A DNA stretch of 64,000 bases from Trachythela sp. YZ-2020 (taxonomy: Eukaryota > Cnidaria > Anthozoa > Malacalcyonacea > Clavulariidae), in NCBI GenBank assembly GCA_016169945.1, contig JADLSH010000184.1, positions 372,001 to 436,000 on the forward strand. Direction: 5' to 3'. Of the stretch, positions 11,800 to 22,969 are shown piece after piece. The notes beneath the pieces were generated by a model. The model was not told the DNA's origin, did no database searches, and worked only from the letters and a program-made list of their open reading frames with translations. The first letter of the stretch is position 1; the number at the start of each line of letters is the position of its first letter. The translations under genes were made by a program, and so were the position numbers.

Positions 11800-14423
11800 A
11801 TGATGAGCCTTACAAGCATATTGTTTGCTCTCACAGTTCTGTCTGTCGACACTCAAGACATTTTTGTACCATCAAGTGAAATTGTTTTTGAAACTCGTAA
11901 GTCGAAATGTAAAATTTTAGTTTGCTAACTTTGCCATTGTCTTCATGACATTACCTCTAAAACTAGGAAGAACAGTTTAGAACTGCTATATCTAATATAT
12001 AGATAGAATTAATTTAGGTTTCCTCCTGTAGTAACACTGGACCAATAAGAGATGGCTCTTATTAGAACTTTGGGAAGAACAACTTAGAACAGAGCTATCC
12101 AATATGAATAAAGTGCGATGATGTGATGCATCGAGTGAGATGCAGAAAAAAATCTTGTAATTTACCTTATCACAACCCGCAGTACCCGCATCTATATATA
12201 TATACATGAACTTGGAAGACTAAAATATTGTATATAATATTTCACTCGAAATATCCATCCACCTAATCCTTCTACATCAATTTCAATCGAGTGAGATGAA
12301 GAAAAAAAACCATCAATGAATAAAGTTAGTTTAGTTTAGGTTTCCTCCTGTAGTAACATTGGATCAATAAGGGATGACCCTTACTGGACCTCTAGGAAGA
12401 ACAGTTTAGAACTGATAGAGCTACCCAGTATAAATAAAGTTAGTTTAGTTTAGGTTTCCTCCTGTAGTAACACTGGGTCAATAAGGGATGACCCTTACTG
12501 GACCTCTAGGAAGAACAGTTTAGAACTGATAGAGCTATCCAGTATAAATAAAGTTAGTTTAGTTTAGGTTTCCTCCTGTAGTAATACTGGATCAATAAGA
12601 GATGACCCTTACTGGACCTCTAGGAAGAACAGTTTAGAACTGATAGAGCTATCCAGTATAAATAAAGTTAGTTTAGTTTAGGTTTCCTCCTGTAGTAATA
12701 CTGGATCAATAAGAGATGACCCTTACTGGACCTCTAGGAAGAACAGTTTAGAACTGATAGAGCTACCCAGTATAAATAGAGTTAGCTTATCCTGTTTTGT
12801 CAATTTCAGAACATTCACTGGTCCTACCCATGACTTTGGAGTGCCCTTCGTCCAGGCACAAATACATCGAAATACGTGGTGTAACACTACTGAACGGTTC
12901 CGATGTGCTTATCGCTAGTTCCCTGGCGCCAAATATCGAGAAACTTTCGAACGAGGAATGTTTCGCGTCTCTGATGCAATCTAACGACAAACCAGCAAAA
13001 TGCGAAGTGTCCATGCAAGCGTTGCCCCAAGATGGTTCCCTTGACCAGATGGATAAAGTTGTGACATTTGATTGTAGAAAGAGTCTGGGAAACCCCTCGG
13101 GTGAAGAGAAAACTAGTAGGTGGACACTGCATTAAAAAACAAGTACAACCGGATCTCTCGAATACGGAAATCGAAGGAACACAACAAAGTGTCGGTATTA
13201 TAGAGAGGTGTCCATTTTTAGATAATCTGTTCTAAAAGATATATGTGCGAGAATTATCAATGTCGGAACATTTGGAAACTGTCCGTAGTCTAGAGAGGTA
13301 TCCCTGCTAGATAGGTATCCATATTAGAGTAGAGAGTCCGTATTAGAGAGGTGTCCGTATTAGAGAGACGTCCGTATTAGAGAGGTGCCTGTATTAGAGA
13401 CGTGTCCGTATTAAAGTAGAGAGTCCGTATTAGAGACGTGTCCGTATTAAAGAACTGACCGTATTGGAGAGATGTCCGTATTAGATCGAAAGAGGACTGT
13501 ATTAGAGACGTGTCCGTATTAGAGAGGTGTCCGTATTGGAAGGGTATCCATATTAGAGAGGTGACCTATTAGAAAGGTATCTATATTAGAGAGGTATCTG
13601 TATTAGAGAGGCACCCTAATTAGAAGTGTCCGTATTAGAGGGGTGTTCTTAATAGAGAGGTGTCTGTATTAGAGAGTTGCCCGTATTACAAAGGTGTCCG
13701 TATTAGAGAGATGTCCGTATTAGAGAGATGTCTGTATTAGAGAGGTGTCCGTATTAGAGAAGTGTCCGTATTAGAGAGGTGTTCGTATTAGAGAGTTGCC
13801 CGTATTACAAAGGTGTCCATATTAGAGAGGTGTCCGTATTAGAGAGATGTCCGTATTAGAGAGGTGTCTGTATTAGAGATTTGCCCGTATTAGAAAGGTG
13901 TCCATGTTAGAGAGGTGTCCGTATTAGAGAGATGTCCGTATTAGAGAGGTGCCTGTATTAGAGAGGTGTCCGTATTAGAGAGATGTCCATATTAGAGAGG
14001 TGTCCGTAACAGAAAGGTGTCCCTATTAGAGGTGTGTTGGGGGTTTTCTATGAATTTATAGTATTATATTGTCATTTAGTTTCCAAGAAAAAAGGAACAA
14101 TCAACATCAAATGTGACAACAAGGAGGCAGTTCCAGAAATTATCGACATCTCATTGGCCAGTGGTGACAGCGTTGACAAGGTTTCAACGAATTGGAAATG
14201 CAGCGAGGAAAACGTTAAAAACATAAAGGCTGGAAATGGTGGTCATTGTCAGATCAAAAGAGAGAAGAACCTTAACGACAGTGAGATGACGGTCAAATAT
14301 AAGTGCAGTGAGCCGCCCAAAAGGGAACTTGAAGAGTTCGTTCAAGGAAATGGAAATAAAGGAAATGGAAACAGAGGAAATGGTAATAAAGGAAATGGTA
14401 ACCAAGGAAACGGAAAGTGGTAA
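11800..14423 (+). CDS. Secreted two-repeat lectin-like protein with Gly/Asn tail
   Basis: Exons 11800-11896, 12810-13100 and 14080-14423 join in phase 1 twice and encode 243 residues. Residues 1-18 form a signal peptide (SLTSILFALTVLSV). Exon 2 and exon 3 each encode one repeat of about 75-90 residues with four Cys, starting LEC/IKC, passing EEC and KC or WKC and HC, and ending VTFDC / VKYKC. This resembles the SUEL (rhamnose-binding lectin) layout, but with fewer Cys, so the family call is tentative. The tail is a 15-bp repeat encoding GNGNK/R/Q about 4.5 times (14344-14418). An acceptor (TCTTTCAG) lies immediately before the ATG, so an untranslated first exon is expected upstream. The final TGG-TAA overlaps a strong donor (G|GTAAGA); see findings. 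Confidence 0.65.
12325..12780 (+). repeat. Exact-period 114-bp tandem array derived from a SINE tail
   Basis: Unit starts (GTTAGTTTAG) fall at 12325, 12439, 12553, 12667 and 12781, so the period is exactly 114 bp for four copies. The unit equals the tail of the dispersed SINE family. It lies in intron 1 of the lectin-like gene and ends 29 nt before exon 2. Confidence 0.9.
13280..14035 (+). repeat. Minisatellite, 17-bp unit, more than 40 copies
   Basis: Degenerate copies of GTCCGTATTAGAGAGGT, with point changes and occasional insertions. The array fills most of intron 2 of the lectin-like gene and ends about 45 bp before the exon 3 acceptor. Confidence 0.9.
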
Positions 14424-14708
14424 GAAAGTCTGCGGCAAGGGGCCGACAATTTTACTTTGGGTAGAGGGAGGGTGGACATTTTAGAAAAAACATTCTGCAA
14501 TCACGTTTTAATTCGAAAAATATATGGACATGTTTTTGGGTCAATTTTGCTTATATGGAGAAGAAATAATTTTCGCGTGGAAAGGAAAATCACGCCAAGG
14601 ACAAAACAACAACCCTTTGACTCGGCCCTCCCGCTTGTACTAGAATTGATTTGCAAAACTTTATAAATTGAAACAGATACATTGAAATCTTGATGAAATA
14701 TTAAAAAC

Positions 14709-14943
14709 TTGAGTTCAGAACCCAACGTTTTCGTTGGAGATGAGCCGATAAAAAGAGTTCGAGTAACAAAAGCTCTTGGAGTTAAACTGGACGAAATAAA
14801 GTTTTACCTACCTACCGAAATAAAGTTTTACCTACCTACCTACCTACCTACCTACCTACCTACCTACCTACCTACCTACCTACCTACCTACCTACCTACC
14901 TACCTACCTACCTACCTACCTACCTACCTACCTACCTACCTAC
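14709..14943 (+). mobile_element. Non-LTR retrotransposon scrap ending in a (CCTA)n tail
   Basis: 14709-14800 encodes PIKRVRVTKALGVKLDE, a phrase typical of the region after the reverse transcriptase of Jockey/CR1-type LINEs. AATAAAGTTTTACC and then about 115 bp of pure CCTA repeat follow, which looks like the LINE 3' tail. The open frame of repeated YLPT through the microsatellite is not a gene. Confidence 0.6.
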
Positions 14944-15249
14944 CAAATCGAAGAAATATATGGATGAATAATGATTCATCATGCATACAGTTAAAGGGGG
15001 TAATACTAAACAGCAGAATAGGTTATAAACTTGTGGACCTCAATAACTGTCGAAAACATCTAAAAGCAAGAACACAGCCGCCTCAGCGACATAAATAAAC
15101 GTGGTGTTCTTTTCACAAAACATAGAAACCCAACAAGGAACTTATTTATTATCTTATTTATCTTTGTAGAATCCAAAACTGTGGTTTGATGGAGTCCGCA
15201 AAAGTGCAGCAGGATTGTAACTAAGAGTAGTTCATTGTAGAATCAAAGT

Positions 15250-15255
15250 AATAAA
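15250..15255 (+). terminator. Likely polyadenylation signal of the lectin-like gene
   Basis: AATAAA about 830 bp after the stop codon. A possible last exon (acceptor ATCTTTGTAG ending at 15169) precedes it. Confidence 0.4.
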
Positions 15256-15661
15256 TGTTCTTTAAAATCAAAGTTGTTTTACTCTATTTCATTGTTTACG
15301 CGCCTGGCTCTACTCTTATTACAATTATTTAATATAACGCTATGTCTATATAATATATGTTCTCAATTTGCACTAAAACAATACTACAAACGTAAATACT
15401 GAATGAATTGTCCTATAACATTTGGCTAAAATGTTCTACAATATACTGTACCAATAGCTACAGTGTATACTAAAATTACCCTTATAGTTACATAACCGTC
15501 GGATTATGCATACATGATAAATGATTTACCCATATATATTACCCATCTAACTACAAAATCTCATACCTTCATCTAACTAACTACAATGTTTTCACTTTCA
15601 GTAAATATTCCAAATTGATTGCCTGTCGCAATCGTACCACAGCTATTTCATGTCATCTATT

Positions 15662-17368
15662 TCAGAGTCCAGAGTCACATTGAGGAAACAGACTATTTGC
15701 GATCGCGTTGCCGTACCGCTCTTTTATATCACGGAAAATTGCGGCAAATGTAACGCCGAATTCCATAAGACTTACTTTCTTGTAACCATGATTAAATGGG
15801 TAACCTATAGTGTGTATGGCTACGATATGCCCATAGGCATTAAAAACTGGCGAGCCACTTGCCCCATGGAAAAAACTCGTGTCGTATGGTAGTTGGTCGG
15901 TATGATTAGCTGGCTCGAAGTATCTACCTTCGTACATGTGGATACATTCCACCATTTCGTCGAGGTGCATGTGGCTGGCGGTCAGTTGGCATTCCTCCGG
16001 ATTTCGCTCACAATGATGCAGAGCTTGCGACGCCCGTTCACAAAGGGTCGCGTGCCATTTGTACCCCGGTATTATCTTACAGATTTCCAGTGATTTAAAC
16101 TGTTTTTCTGGATGGGCCACCAGAACAACACGGCCACTGCGTGGAAGGGGAAGCCTTACCAAAGGACCCAACGGTGGAAGATCACTAAGGACAGGAGAAG
16201 GCTTTAGAAAAGAAATTGCATAGTCCAACTTCCCTTGACCGAACAATCCTACTCGCTCTTCATCAATCTCTGCTTGGAGAGTTCCAAGCCGTTCTGGATA
16301 TTCATAGTCGAAATCTACAAAAATCGTTCTGTAGAGCTCCGGGTCACTTGCCTCAGATCTTAGGGCGGATATATTACCAAATACATGATGGGATGTAATA
16401 ATGGTATTTTCGGCTACCAACCAGCAGGTTGCTGCATAATCTCCACAATGAAGATACGCAACAGATTTCTTGGCTTCCGCTAACGTTCCTAAAATACGTG
16501 CTGGTATGGAAGAAGAATCCTTCTTCCCAAATTCGTTCACCCTTCTTTTGATGTGATCATCTACATTTCCTTTAGCACCCGGTTTGGCAAATGTTTCCAA
16601 CGCATTCCTCCTTGCATCATTCACCATTGCTCTACCCATGTCCTCTGTAAAAGGATCCGTCAAATTATCAGGTAGTGAAAAGACAGATTTCATGCTCGGG
16701 TTTTCGTCCCCTGTTTCAGAGCATTGACCCTCATCTGAACCAGGTTTTTCTTCTTTCTTTCTTTTAGGAGGTCGTTTTCTCATACTTAGCACTTTTCCTG
16801 AATAATGAGACGCTAAATAATGCATGCGGATTTCTGACTGCCTGTCATTCTCGTACATCATTAACTCGACGTTTGCAAAACGTCCATCCTTTGAGATAGC
16901 ATCCTTCAGTGTGTCGTTAGCTTCTCCTTTAACACACAAGGGTTTGCCCTCATAAGCTGTATGAGGTATTTTCGTTATGCCGGGATTTGTGCTGTTGACA
17001 TAGAACAATGTTTGGTCTTTTCCTGGATTTCTGTTTTCCTTATCTTCTGCTTCAATTTCATCATCACTAATATTTTCGTATTTTGGTGTCGCCCCCTTTC
17101 TCTTTTTAGCTCTTATTTCTGCGTTCCGTTTTAACTTCTGGCAAAGAATACCAGGGAAAACAGCAACCTCGTCGGCAACCGCACCATCATTAACCTTGGA
17201 AAATAGCATATGGTCTTCAAAAGAAAAGTTTTCTAGCCCAGCTGCACCGATTGCATCACGCACCGTACAATTGGGATTTGGAGATTCAATTACGGTAGAC
17301 TTTTTCTCCGATTCCGAAAATCGAAATTTTAAAACCTCTGGGTTGGTTTTAGATCCTTCTTTCTCCAT
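15662..17368 (-). CDS. FAM111-like serine protease 1 (complete coding exon)
   Basis: A single 568-codon exon. Mammalian FAM111 proteins are nuclear trypsin-like proteases with N-terminal ubiquitin-like repeats that act at replication forks and restrict some viruses. Two ubiquitin-like segments lie at about residues 10-80 and 120-195 (for example NDTLKDAISKDGRFANVELM). A basic stretch, KRPPKRKKEEK (198-208), is a likely nuclear signal. The protease domain spans about 300-560 and its triad is intact: His328 in TIITSHHVF, Asp382 in GKLDYAISFL, Ser504 in GASGSPVF. The 5' side carries an acceptor (TTTTAAGGCAG) two nt before the ATG, so at least one untranslated exon lies upstream. The promoter module at 19.15 kb fits, leaving a 5' intron that holds a MITE. 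ATG at 17368 is the first in frame. Confidence 0.85.
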   Translation of the reverse strand: MEKEGSKTNPEVLKFRFSESEKKSTVIESPNPNCTVRDAIGAAGLENFSFEDHMLFSKVNDGAVADEVAVFPGILCQKLKRNAEIRAKKRKGATPKYENISDDEIEAEDKENRNPGKDQTLFYVNSTNPGITKIPHTAYEGKPLCVKGEANDTLKDAISKDGRFANVELMMYENDRQSEIRMHYLASHYSGKVLSMRKRPPKRKKEEKPGSDEGQCSETGDENPSMKSVFSLPDNLTDPFTEDMGRAMVNDARRNALETFAKPGAKGNVDDHIKRRVNEFGKKDSSSIPARILGTLAEAKKSVAYLHCGDYAATCWLVAENTIITSHHVFGNISALRSEASDPELYRTIFVDFDYEYPERLGTLQAEIDEERVGLFGQGKLDYAISFLKPSPVLSDLPPLGPLVRLPLPRSGRVVLVAHPEKQFKSLEICKIIPGYKWHATLCERASQALHHCERNPEECQLTASHMHLDEMVECIHMYEGRYFEPANHTDQLPYDTSFFHGASGSPVFNAYGHIVAIHTIGYPFNHGYKKVSLMEFGVTFAAIFRDIKERYGNAIANSLFPQCDSGL

Positions 17369-17397
17369 TTCTGCCTTAAAACAAATTGAATATATAC

Positions 17398-17849
17398 TTT
17401 AAAGTGCATATGACACGAAACTGTTTTCAATATGTTTTCAAAGTATAATATCTCTAAAGTAGAAATTCAAAATTTTAGAGGATTTCAATAAAAACCAACA
17501 ATTTTATAGCCGTTTGAATGGTCCCATTTTACCTTAAAAATAGCAGTCAAATCGCGCGGTCACGTGATGTGACTAGTGACGTCACTTTGGTTGCAATGTC
17601 AAGCAATAAATATGGTTGAAAGCAGAAACTTGCAACCAAAATGACGTCACGACACATACAAATTAGTCCCCAGACCCTGGACAAAAATTTAACTATATTT
17701 TACTTGGTTTGCGCTTAATATTTGCCCCCCTAATTATTTTTTTGGCCTGTTTTACATTTATAGATGCAATCGTTTCAAAAGTGGTGTATAAAAAACATAT
17801 TTAGCTACCAAAAAAGCAAAAAGCTCGTTCGTGTCATATGCACTTTAAA
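17398..17849. mobile_element. MITE in the 5' intron of protease 1
   Basis: Ends are inverted repeats with core AAAGTGCATATGACACGAA (17401-17419) and its complement at 17828-17846. The interior has an inverted pair, GTGACGTCACTTTGGTTGCA and GCAACCAAAATGACGTCAC, each with a CRE-like TGACGTCA or close variant, plus a TCACGTGA E-box. Confidence 0.75.
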
Positions 17850-18690
17850 TCAAAATCACATTATCATGTTTAGGTATTTTTACGCAATTTACGCAGGACT
17901 ATCATTCACAAACACTTTCAAGGTCTAGCCCGGAAACACACTCAGCTTCGAGCAACTGGGACAAGGCAGGGAGATTTTAGGCGGAGGAAGGTGTTTTGCA
18001 TCATCACTGAGGACCCCGAGCAGGGTCTAGGAGCTAAGCTTGTATCAAACGTTTTGAAAATTAAAATTGGTCATTGGCATTGCCCTGCCAAATCCAAAAG
18101 CTGGGTTTGATACAGAAGTTGGAACCCCCTCCTGCACCACGTTGGCCAAGACAAGGGCGGCGGGAAGGGGGGTGTAAGTAAATCCATCCCAGACTAATTC
18201 CTTTATCATTGAGCAGATAAATGAGCCCAGATGTGCTCCTATGATCAACTATGTATGTGCACACAGTCTGACAGTCAAACACAACTTATTTAAAAGAAAC
18301 ATGCGATATTTTTTTCAATATATATACATTTTGCTTTATATTGAAATTATATATTAATATTTATTATATTTAATTGATTGGAAGGATATTTACAAAGATA
18401 TAGGCTTCCAAAGATTTTGACCAAATTGGACAGTGCACACCATGGAAATTCCAAAAGGATTTTAGACATTTTTTCCTTCCCCCTTGGAATTCTAAGGTTC
18501 CTTAACAGGGAGATGTGATTAAAATTAGAATAGTGTTTCAATATTTTAATATAATGTTAACAATACACTCGATATAATTACGTCACGAGAATACCCTGGG
18601 AGCCTCTCCTCTGAATCAAGAAGAGAAAAGATGCAATCTGCGATTCATGAGACGATTCATGAGGCCCCTGGCCAAGAAGAGATTGTGAAA
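17850..18690. other. No gene seen
   Basis: Probably intronic or 5' flanking sequence of protease 1. It contains only low-complexity AT-rich DNA and some C-rich short repeats. Confidence 0.4.
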
Positions 18691-18699
18691 ATTATTTAT

Positions 18700-19210
18700 T
18701 CTTACCATTTTAGCCTTACTAATTATACTCTTTTATAAACAAACAACAAAATATAAGCTATATATGTTAAATAGAAATTCTTACCAATTTAACCTTGTTA
18801 ATTCACTTTATTGAATCTTTCTTTCATTTGAGATATATTCTGTAAACTGTAAATAGACAAACAACAAAATATCAGCTACGAAATGTTAACTTTCACTTTG
18901 TAAATAGCGACTGCTTATCGTATCATTCCGCGACATTGCTCGACCTATTTCATACAATTGCTTGCACTAAACCGCTTATATACCTGATATTTTACAACTA
19001 CGTAAATATAAAGCAATAAAACTTACCAAAATATTGAATTTAAGACTTTATAACAATTTATATTCCAAGCTCTTCTATAGAACAGATCATAAAAGGCCAA
19101 AATTCCGACGACGCAATCGTTTCAAAAGTGGTGCCATTCTCTGGCATCGCTGATTGGTTAATTCTGTTGTCTATTCCATATTTGGAAAAGTCTTCTGGGA
19201 ATTTCCCATA
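18700..19210 (-). promoter_or_regulatory. Promoter and 5' exons of protease 1
   Basis: The promoter core holds an inverted CCAAT (ATTGG, 19153-19157), a perfect CArG box CCATATTTGG (19176-19185) and a perfect NF-kappaB-type site GGGAATTTCC (19197-19206). A donor (TTTG|GTAAGT) ends a likely first exon at 19027. Further donors GTAAGAA at 18705 and 18784 correspond to the upstream exon copies seen at 46.9 and 47.4 kb. The whole block is repeated at 46.9-47.95 kb and 56.15-56.95 kb. Confidence 0.65.
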
Positions 19211-19547
19211 ATTTATGGAATTTCCTGGCATGGCGAAAAAGATGGAATGCGGAGTACGGAGTGCAAAGTACAGAGAGCGGAGTACAGAGTCTATCAAAAA
19301 TGTCTTTCTTTACGATATGCAAATATCGTTTTTTATCAGACTCCGTCTTTTCCACTTCATGGGGGGATAAAGTTATATTCTCGATATTACCAGATGTTCA
19401 TCCCATGTATAGTGTACAAAGATTGACAGTTTAGTGTACAATAGCGGGGCAATGAATTAGACGAGTGTTTCCCAAGTAGAACAGTTTAGTGACATGGTTT
19501 GCCGTTTGTCCACATTACCTGCCAAATTAGGCTATTAACGCTTTCTT

Positions 19548-19790
19548 ATACCCAATAATTCGCAACTTGGATAACTCACACGCCTAGTTACTATTTTTCT
19601 AGTTTACGGAACAGAAAACCAAGTTAACTAATATATTTCGTCATAGGCGACTTAGGCGTAGGAAGCAACTTCAAGTTGGAGGGGCACTTCGTCTTAAAAG
19701 GGCACTTTCCCCATTGTTTTAGTTGGAGAAAAGGGCACTTTGAACTACACGCCCATGCATTTCGTTTATAACTGGAATAGTAACCCTTGT
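19548..19790. repeat. Segment repeated in inverse near 41.5-42.3 kb
   Basis: CGCAACTTGGATAACTCACA at 19562 and CGTTTATAACTGGAATAGTA at 19763 appear as reverse complements at about 42.27 and 41.53 kb. At the second site a PIF-type element is inserted between them. A diverged third piece lies at about 61.9 kb. Confidence 0.55.
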
Positions 19791-20904
19791 ATTAACATCG
19801 GCAGCGCAGGGACCGCGGGCCTGTGGGAGGGGCAAGATTCCGTATTCAACAAGCGAATTGTTGAGACTTTTTTCCGAGCTTGAGGGAATAAACAATGTCC
19901 ATGAACATAGTATCGTACTTGGTGAGGGTACTTGGAATTACATCAACAGTTCGCTACCGCATCCGCAAATTCCACCATGCCGTACCAGACGACAGTTTAA
20001 AAATTCAATACAAAACAAAACAATAACAACACACTTCTCCTTTGCTAAATTTAGCTCTATTAGCTATTAAAAGCTATTGCTGTTATTTATTCAGCATAAG
20101 CAAATACTGTCCAATTAAAAGCTTACCAATATTACATTTCATACATTCAATTTTACTTCAATTAGACTGAATTACATTACAAATACGAGAATTTTAACTG
20201 TTTCGCCTATTATATCATTAAAATAGCTAGGAAAATCGACCACATTATATATATTGCAATTCTGCAGTCACAAAATAGTACATTATATGCTGTACTTTAT
20301 CACATTTACGTGAAGTGTTATAACACTAAAATTTCAAAAATTTACTAAAGTCTAAACCGTAAGACAGAGTTGGAAAAAGTATCGAAACACGCGAACCCAG
20401 TTCCCAGAATATTTTTGGAACTTTTACTTCAGCAGAAATGTCACACCATAGATATAATTTCAACCTTTTGAGAAGCATTGTGCTTTGCAAACAGTTGTTG
20501 TTAGAATCAAATTTAGTACATGACATGACTAATCTTTCAGGCCATTGACAGTGTTTTCATTTGTATTTGTAAACACAAAAATCAAAATATACTTGGTCTC
20601 GAACTTCCTATTTGATCAGTATATTTTTCTTATTCCTATAACTTTGATTCAGGGCATACCAAATTAACATATTATATACTACCAGCATTGTAAATACGGT
20701 AGTACAACCTGTTCTAGAGTAACACGGTCACTGCTCATGTAGCTAAGTCATGAAAAAATACTACAAACAATTTTTTCATTGCTCTGTCACGAGGTAAAAT
20801 GATAGCTGCAGTATTTTTCACCGAGAATAGGTTCTCAGAAAGTGAAAAGATTTTTCCACCCTGCCTTAAGGTTATTCTTACAGATATTCCCGTCAGTATA
20901 TTTC

Positions 20905-21936
20905 CTATTTGCAGTTTGGAAGATACTTATCCAAAAAGTCATCAAGTTCACGATTTTTCAAATCATCAGTTATGGCTTTGAATGTGATACCGTATTCCAC
21001 GATACTGGTCTCTCTCAAGCGGATGCCTCTGGTGTGGAGCGCTACAATCTTGCCATTCATGTCGAGTACAGGCGCTCCACTTGACCCTTCAAACATGAAA
21101 CCGACGTCATAGGTCAAGGCTTTTTCTTCATTACAAAGCTGCTGCATGTCTGACTGATACGAATGCACACACGCTGTATTTTGTACGGGGTTTTTCAATG
21201 TACATTGGGATGGGTCGTTTTGGCATCGCTGTTCGTTTTCTCTAAAACGCCTATCTAGCTCACACATCCTTTCTTCGAGAGGTAATATGGGACACAATTC
21301 GTCCTGTTTTTCGTTGCCATCTGGATGCCCTATTATGCAAACCTTGCCTTCACTAGGAACTTTAGAGGTAACATATTTCCCTAGCGGCATTACGTTGGGT
21401 AATTTCACATCGTTCTCGAGGAAAAGAAAAGCGTAATCCAAGTCTTCGGACACTTTGTTCAATTTGTAATCAAGTGGTAACAACTTATATCCGTTCAGGA
21501 GCGGCTTTTTTCCTCGATGGTCTTCGTAGTCGAAGTGAACAAGCACATCTGAATAGTCGACATGCGATGATGACTTGCGGCCGTTGATGATCTCGTGGAC
21601 AATATGCCAATTAGTAACGACCATATTTCTACTTACCAAGAAACACGTTGCGCAAATATTTCCGCATTCGACGAAGCCTACTGAATTGTAGAAGTTGCAT
21701 ATATTTTTGGTGAATAATATGCGCCGACCTAATTTATGGCGGTGTGCAAATTGACTTTTTGCAGGCTTCTCGACACCAGTTGGCGTTACGGAAAAAGCTT
21801 GCTCCACTGTTGACATATGACTTGTTGATGCACTTTTCGAGGTCGAAGCCGAAGGATAATTGCTTGGATTCATGGAGGTTACATGCTGGGTGTTAACTTC
21901 GTCCTTAAAGTTAGAAGATTTATAGTTAGTTAACAT
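20905..21936 (-). CDS. FAM111-like serine protease 2 (protease-domain exon)
   Basis: The open frame of 343 codons covers a Ser-rich linker (SMNPSNYPSASTS, shared with protease 3) and a full trypsin-like domain with intact triad: His111 in VVTNWHIVHEI, Asp167 in EDLDYAFLFL, Ser286 in EGSSGAPV. It lacks the N-terminal ubiquitin-like region of proteases 1 and 3 and a roughly 70-residue segment present in protease 3. The ATG at 21936 may not be the true start. TAACTAAC (branch-point-like) plus CTTCTAACTTTAAG makes an acceptor at 21904, and |GAC GAA GTT then continues in the same frame. So this is probably the last exon of a longer gene whose upstream exons lie in the 23-35 kb array. The 3' flank (20.1-20.9 kb) matches that of protease 3 (42.8-44.1 kb). 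Confidence 0.75.
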   Translation of the reverse strand: MLTNYKSSNFKDEVNTQHVTSMNPSNYPSASTSKSASTSHMSTVEQAFSVTPTGVEKPAKSQFAHRHKLGRRILFTKNICNFYNSVGFVECGNICATCFLVSRNMVVTNWHIVHEIINGRKSSSHVDYSDVLVHFDYEDHRGKKPLLNGYKLLPLDYKLNKVSEDLDYAFLFLENDVKLPNVMPLGKYVTSKVPSEGKVCIIGHPDGNEKQDELCPILPLEERMCELDRRFRENEQRCQNDPSQCTLKNPVQNTACVHSYQSDMQQLCNEEKALTYDVGFMFEGSSGAPVLDMNGKIVALHTRGIRLRETSIVEYGITFKAITDDLKNRELDDFLDKYLPNCK

Positions 21937-22018
21937 TAGGGATTGAAGAACAGACGGACTTTATGCTCGAGCTTTGGTTCTCTGTTTCAAAGCATTGACC
22001 CTCATCTGTGCTGTCATC
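21926..22018 (-). pseudogene. Remnant of the protease 1-type linker upstream of protease 2
   Basis: After an acceptor (TTTAAGCATAG) the minus strand reads DDSTDEGQCFETENQSSS then IKSV, clearly matching protease 1 residues 211-229 (SDEGQCSETGDENPSMKSV). The frame stops at 21926-21928, one nt out of register with the protease 2 frame. It is either a frameshifted relic or an alternatively used exon. Confidence 0.55.
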
Positions 22019-22969
22019 CTATGCTTAAATTAAATTGGGCTATTACTCACAAGCATGTTCAAGCCGGGGGTAGTTTCACCCACCCAGAGATTTCCCAGTA
22101 GACAAAAAACTGTCCCTCACAATCTTCAATCTCCATAAAGTGGGGCCCTCTGACAGACATGCATATTAAACTGGGGCACGCGGTGTTCACCTACTAAAAG
22201 TCAACTACTAACCAGTGTATACTAAAATTTCCAGGATTTACTGCATTTTTGATATGATTTGCAGTAGTTGCGAATAGGTGAACATTTCTGAATTAATCTA
22301 CACCCCTCTATTAACTGACAAGCCTGGACAGAATGATTTTTCAGGGGTCTGCCCCCTTCAACAGCGGCGGACATTTCGCGATATATTGGAAGTGCGAAAT
22401 TAGGTTGCCAACATATAACCACCCTTTTGTTGCTGCAAATCTCAGTTCATAAAACATTTTGACTTAAATTTCATGCAAATTTACTTGAATTATAGCCCAT
22501 CAATATTTTCGTGGTTGTAAAATCACTGATACAGCTTTGTTACACAATTAATCAGCAATCATTCAGAGGCTTTGAGAAATTATTTGGGGGCCGTCGCCCC
22601 ACTTCGCCTTCGCTAGTGACCGCCACTGCCCTTCAATCACCACTGTAAATTATCCCAAGAAAATGAAAATTTTTGCAACCCCTTGATTTTGAAGAAAATC
22701 TGATTGTCCTCATTCAAATTGGTTCGCTGAACTAATTACTAATGAACTAATTAACTGGCACGCTAAAATTAAAAGTTGTCTAAGTGAGAGGTCTTTCGAA
22801 AGAACAAATGCAAGCGAGCTCCGAGGAAACCAAGTTGGTCTGTGATTGCTTAGACCCCCCCCCCCCCCTAGCACACCACCAGAGCTACCAAGTTGAGGTT
22901 ATTCAAAACCCGGAGGAAAACAGGAAACATCCCTAGACAAAAGCAGCCATTATTTATATAGGCTATTTG

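Noticed and set aside
13280..14035. CRISPR-like repeat array
   Set aside because: The 17-bp units are directly adjacent with no spacers, and the locus is an intron of a eukaryotic gene.
14801..14980. ORF with repeated YLPT
   Set aside because: It is only the translation of a (CCTA)n microsatellite at the end of a LINE scrap.
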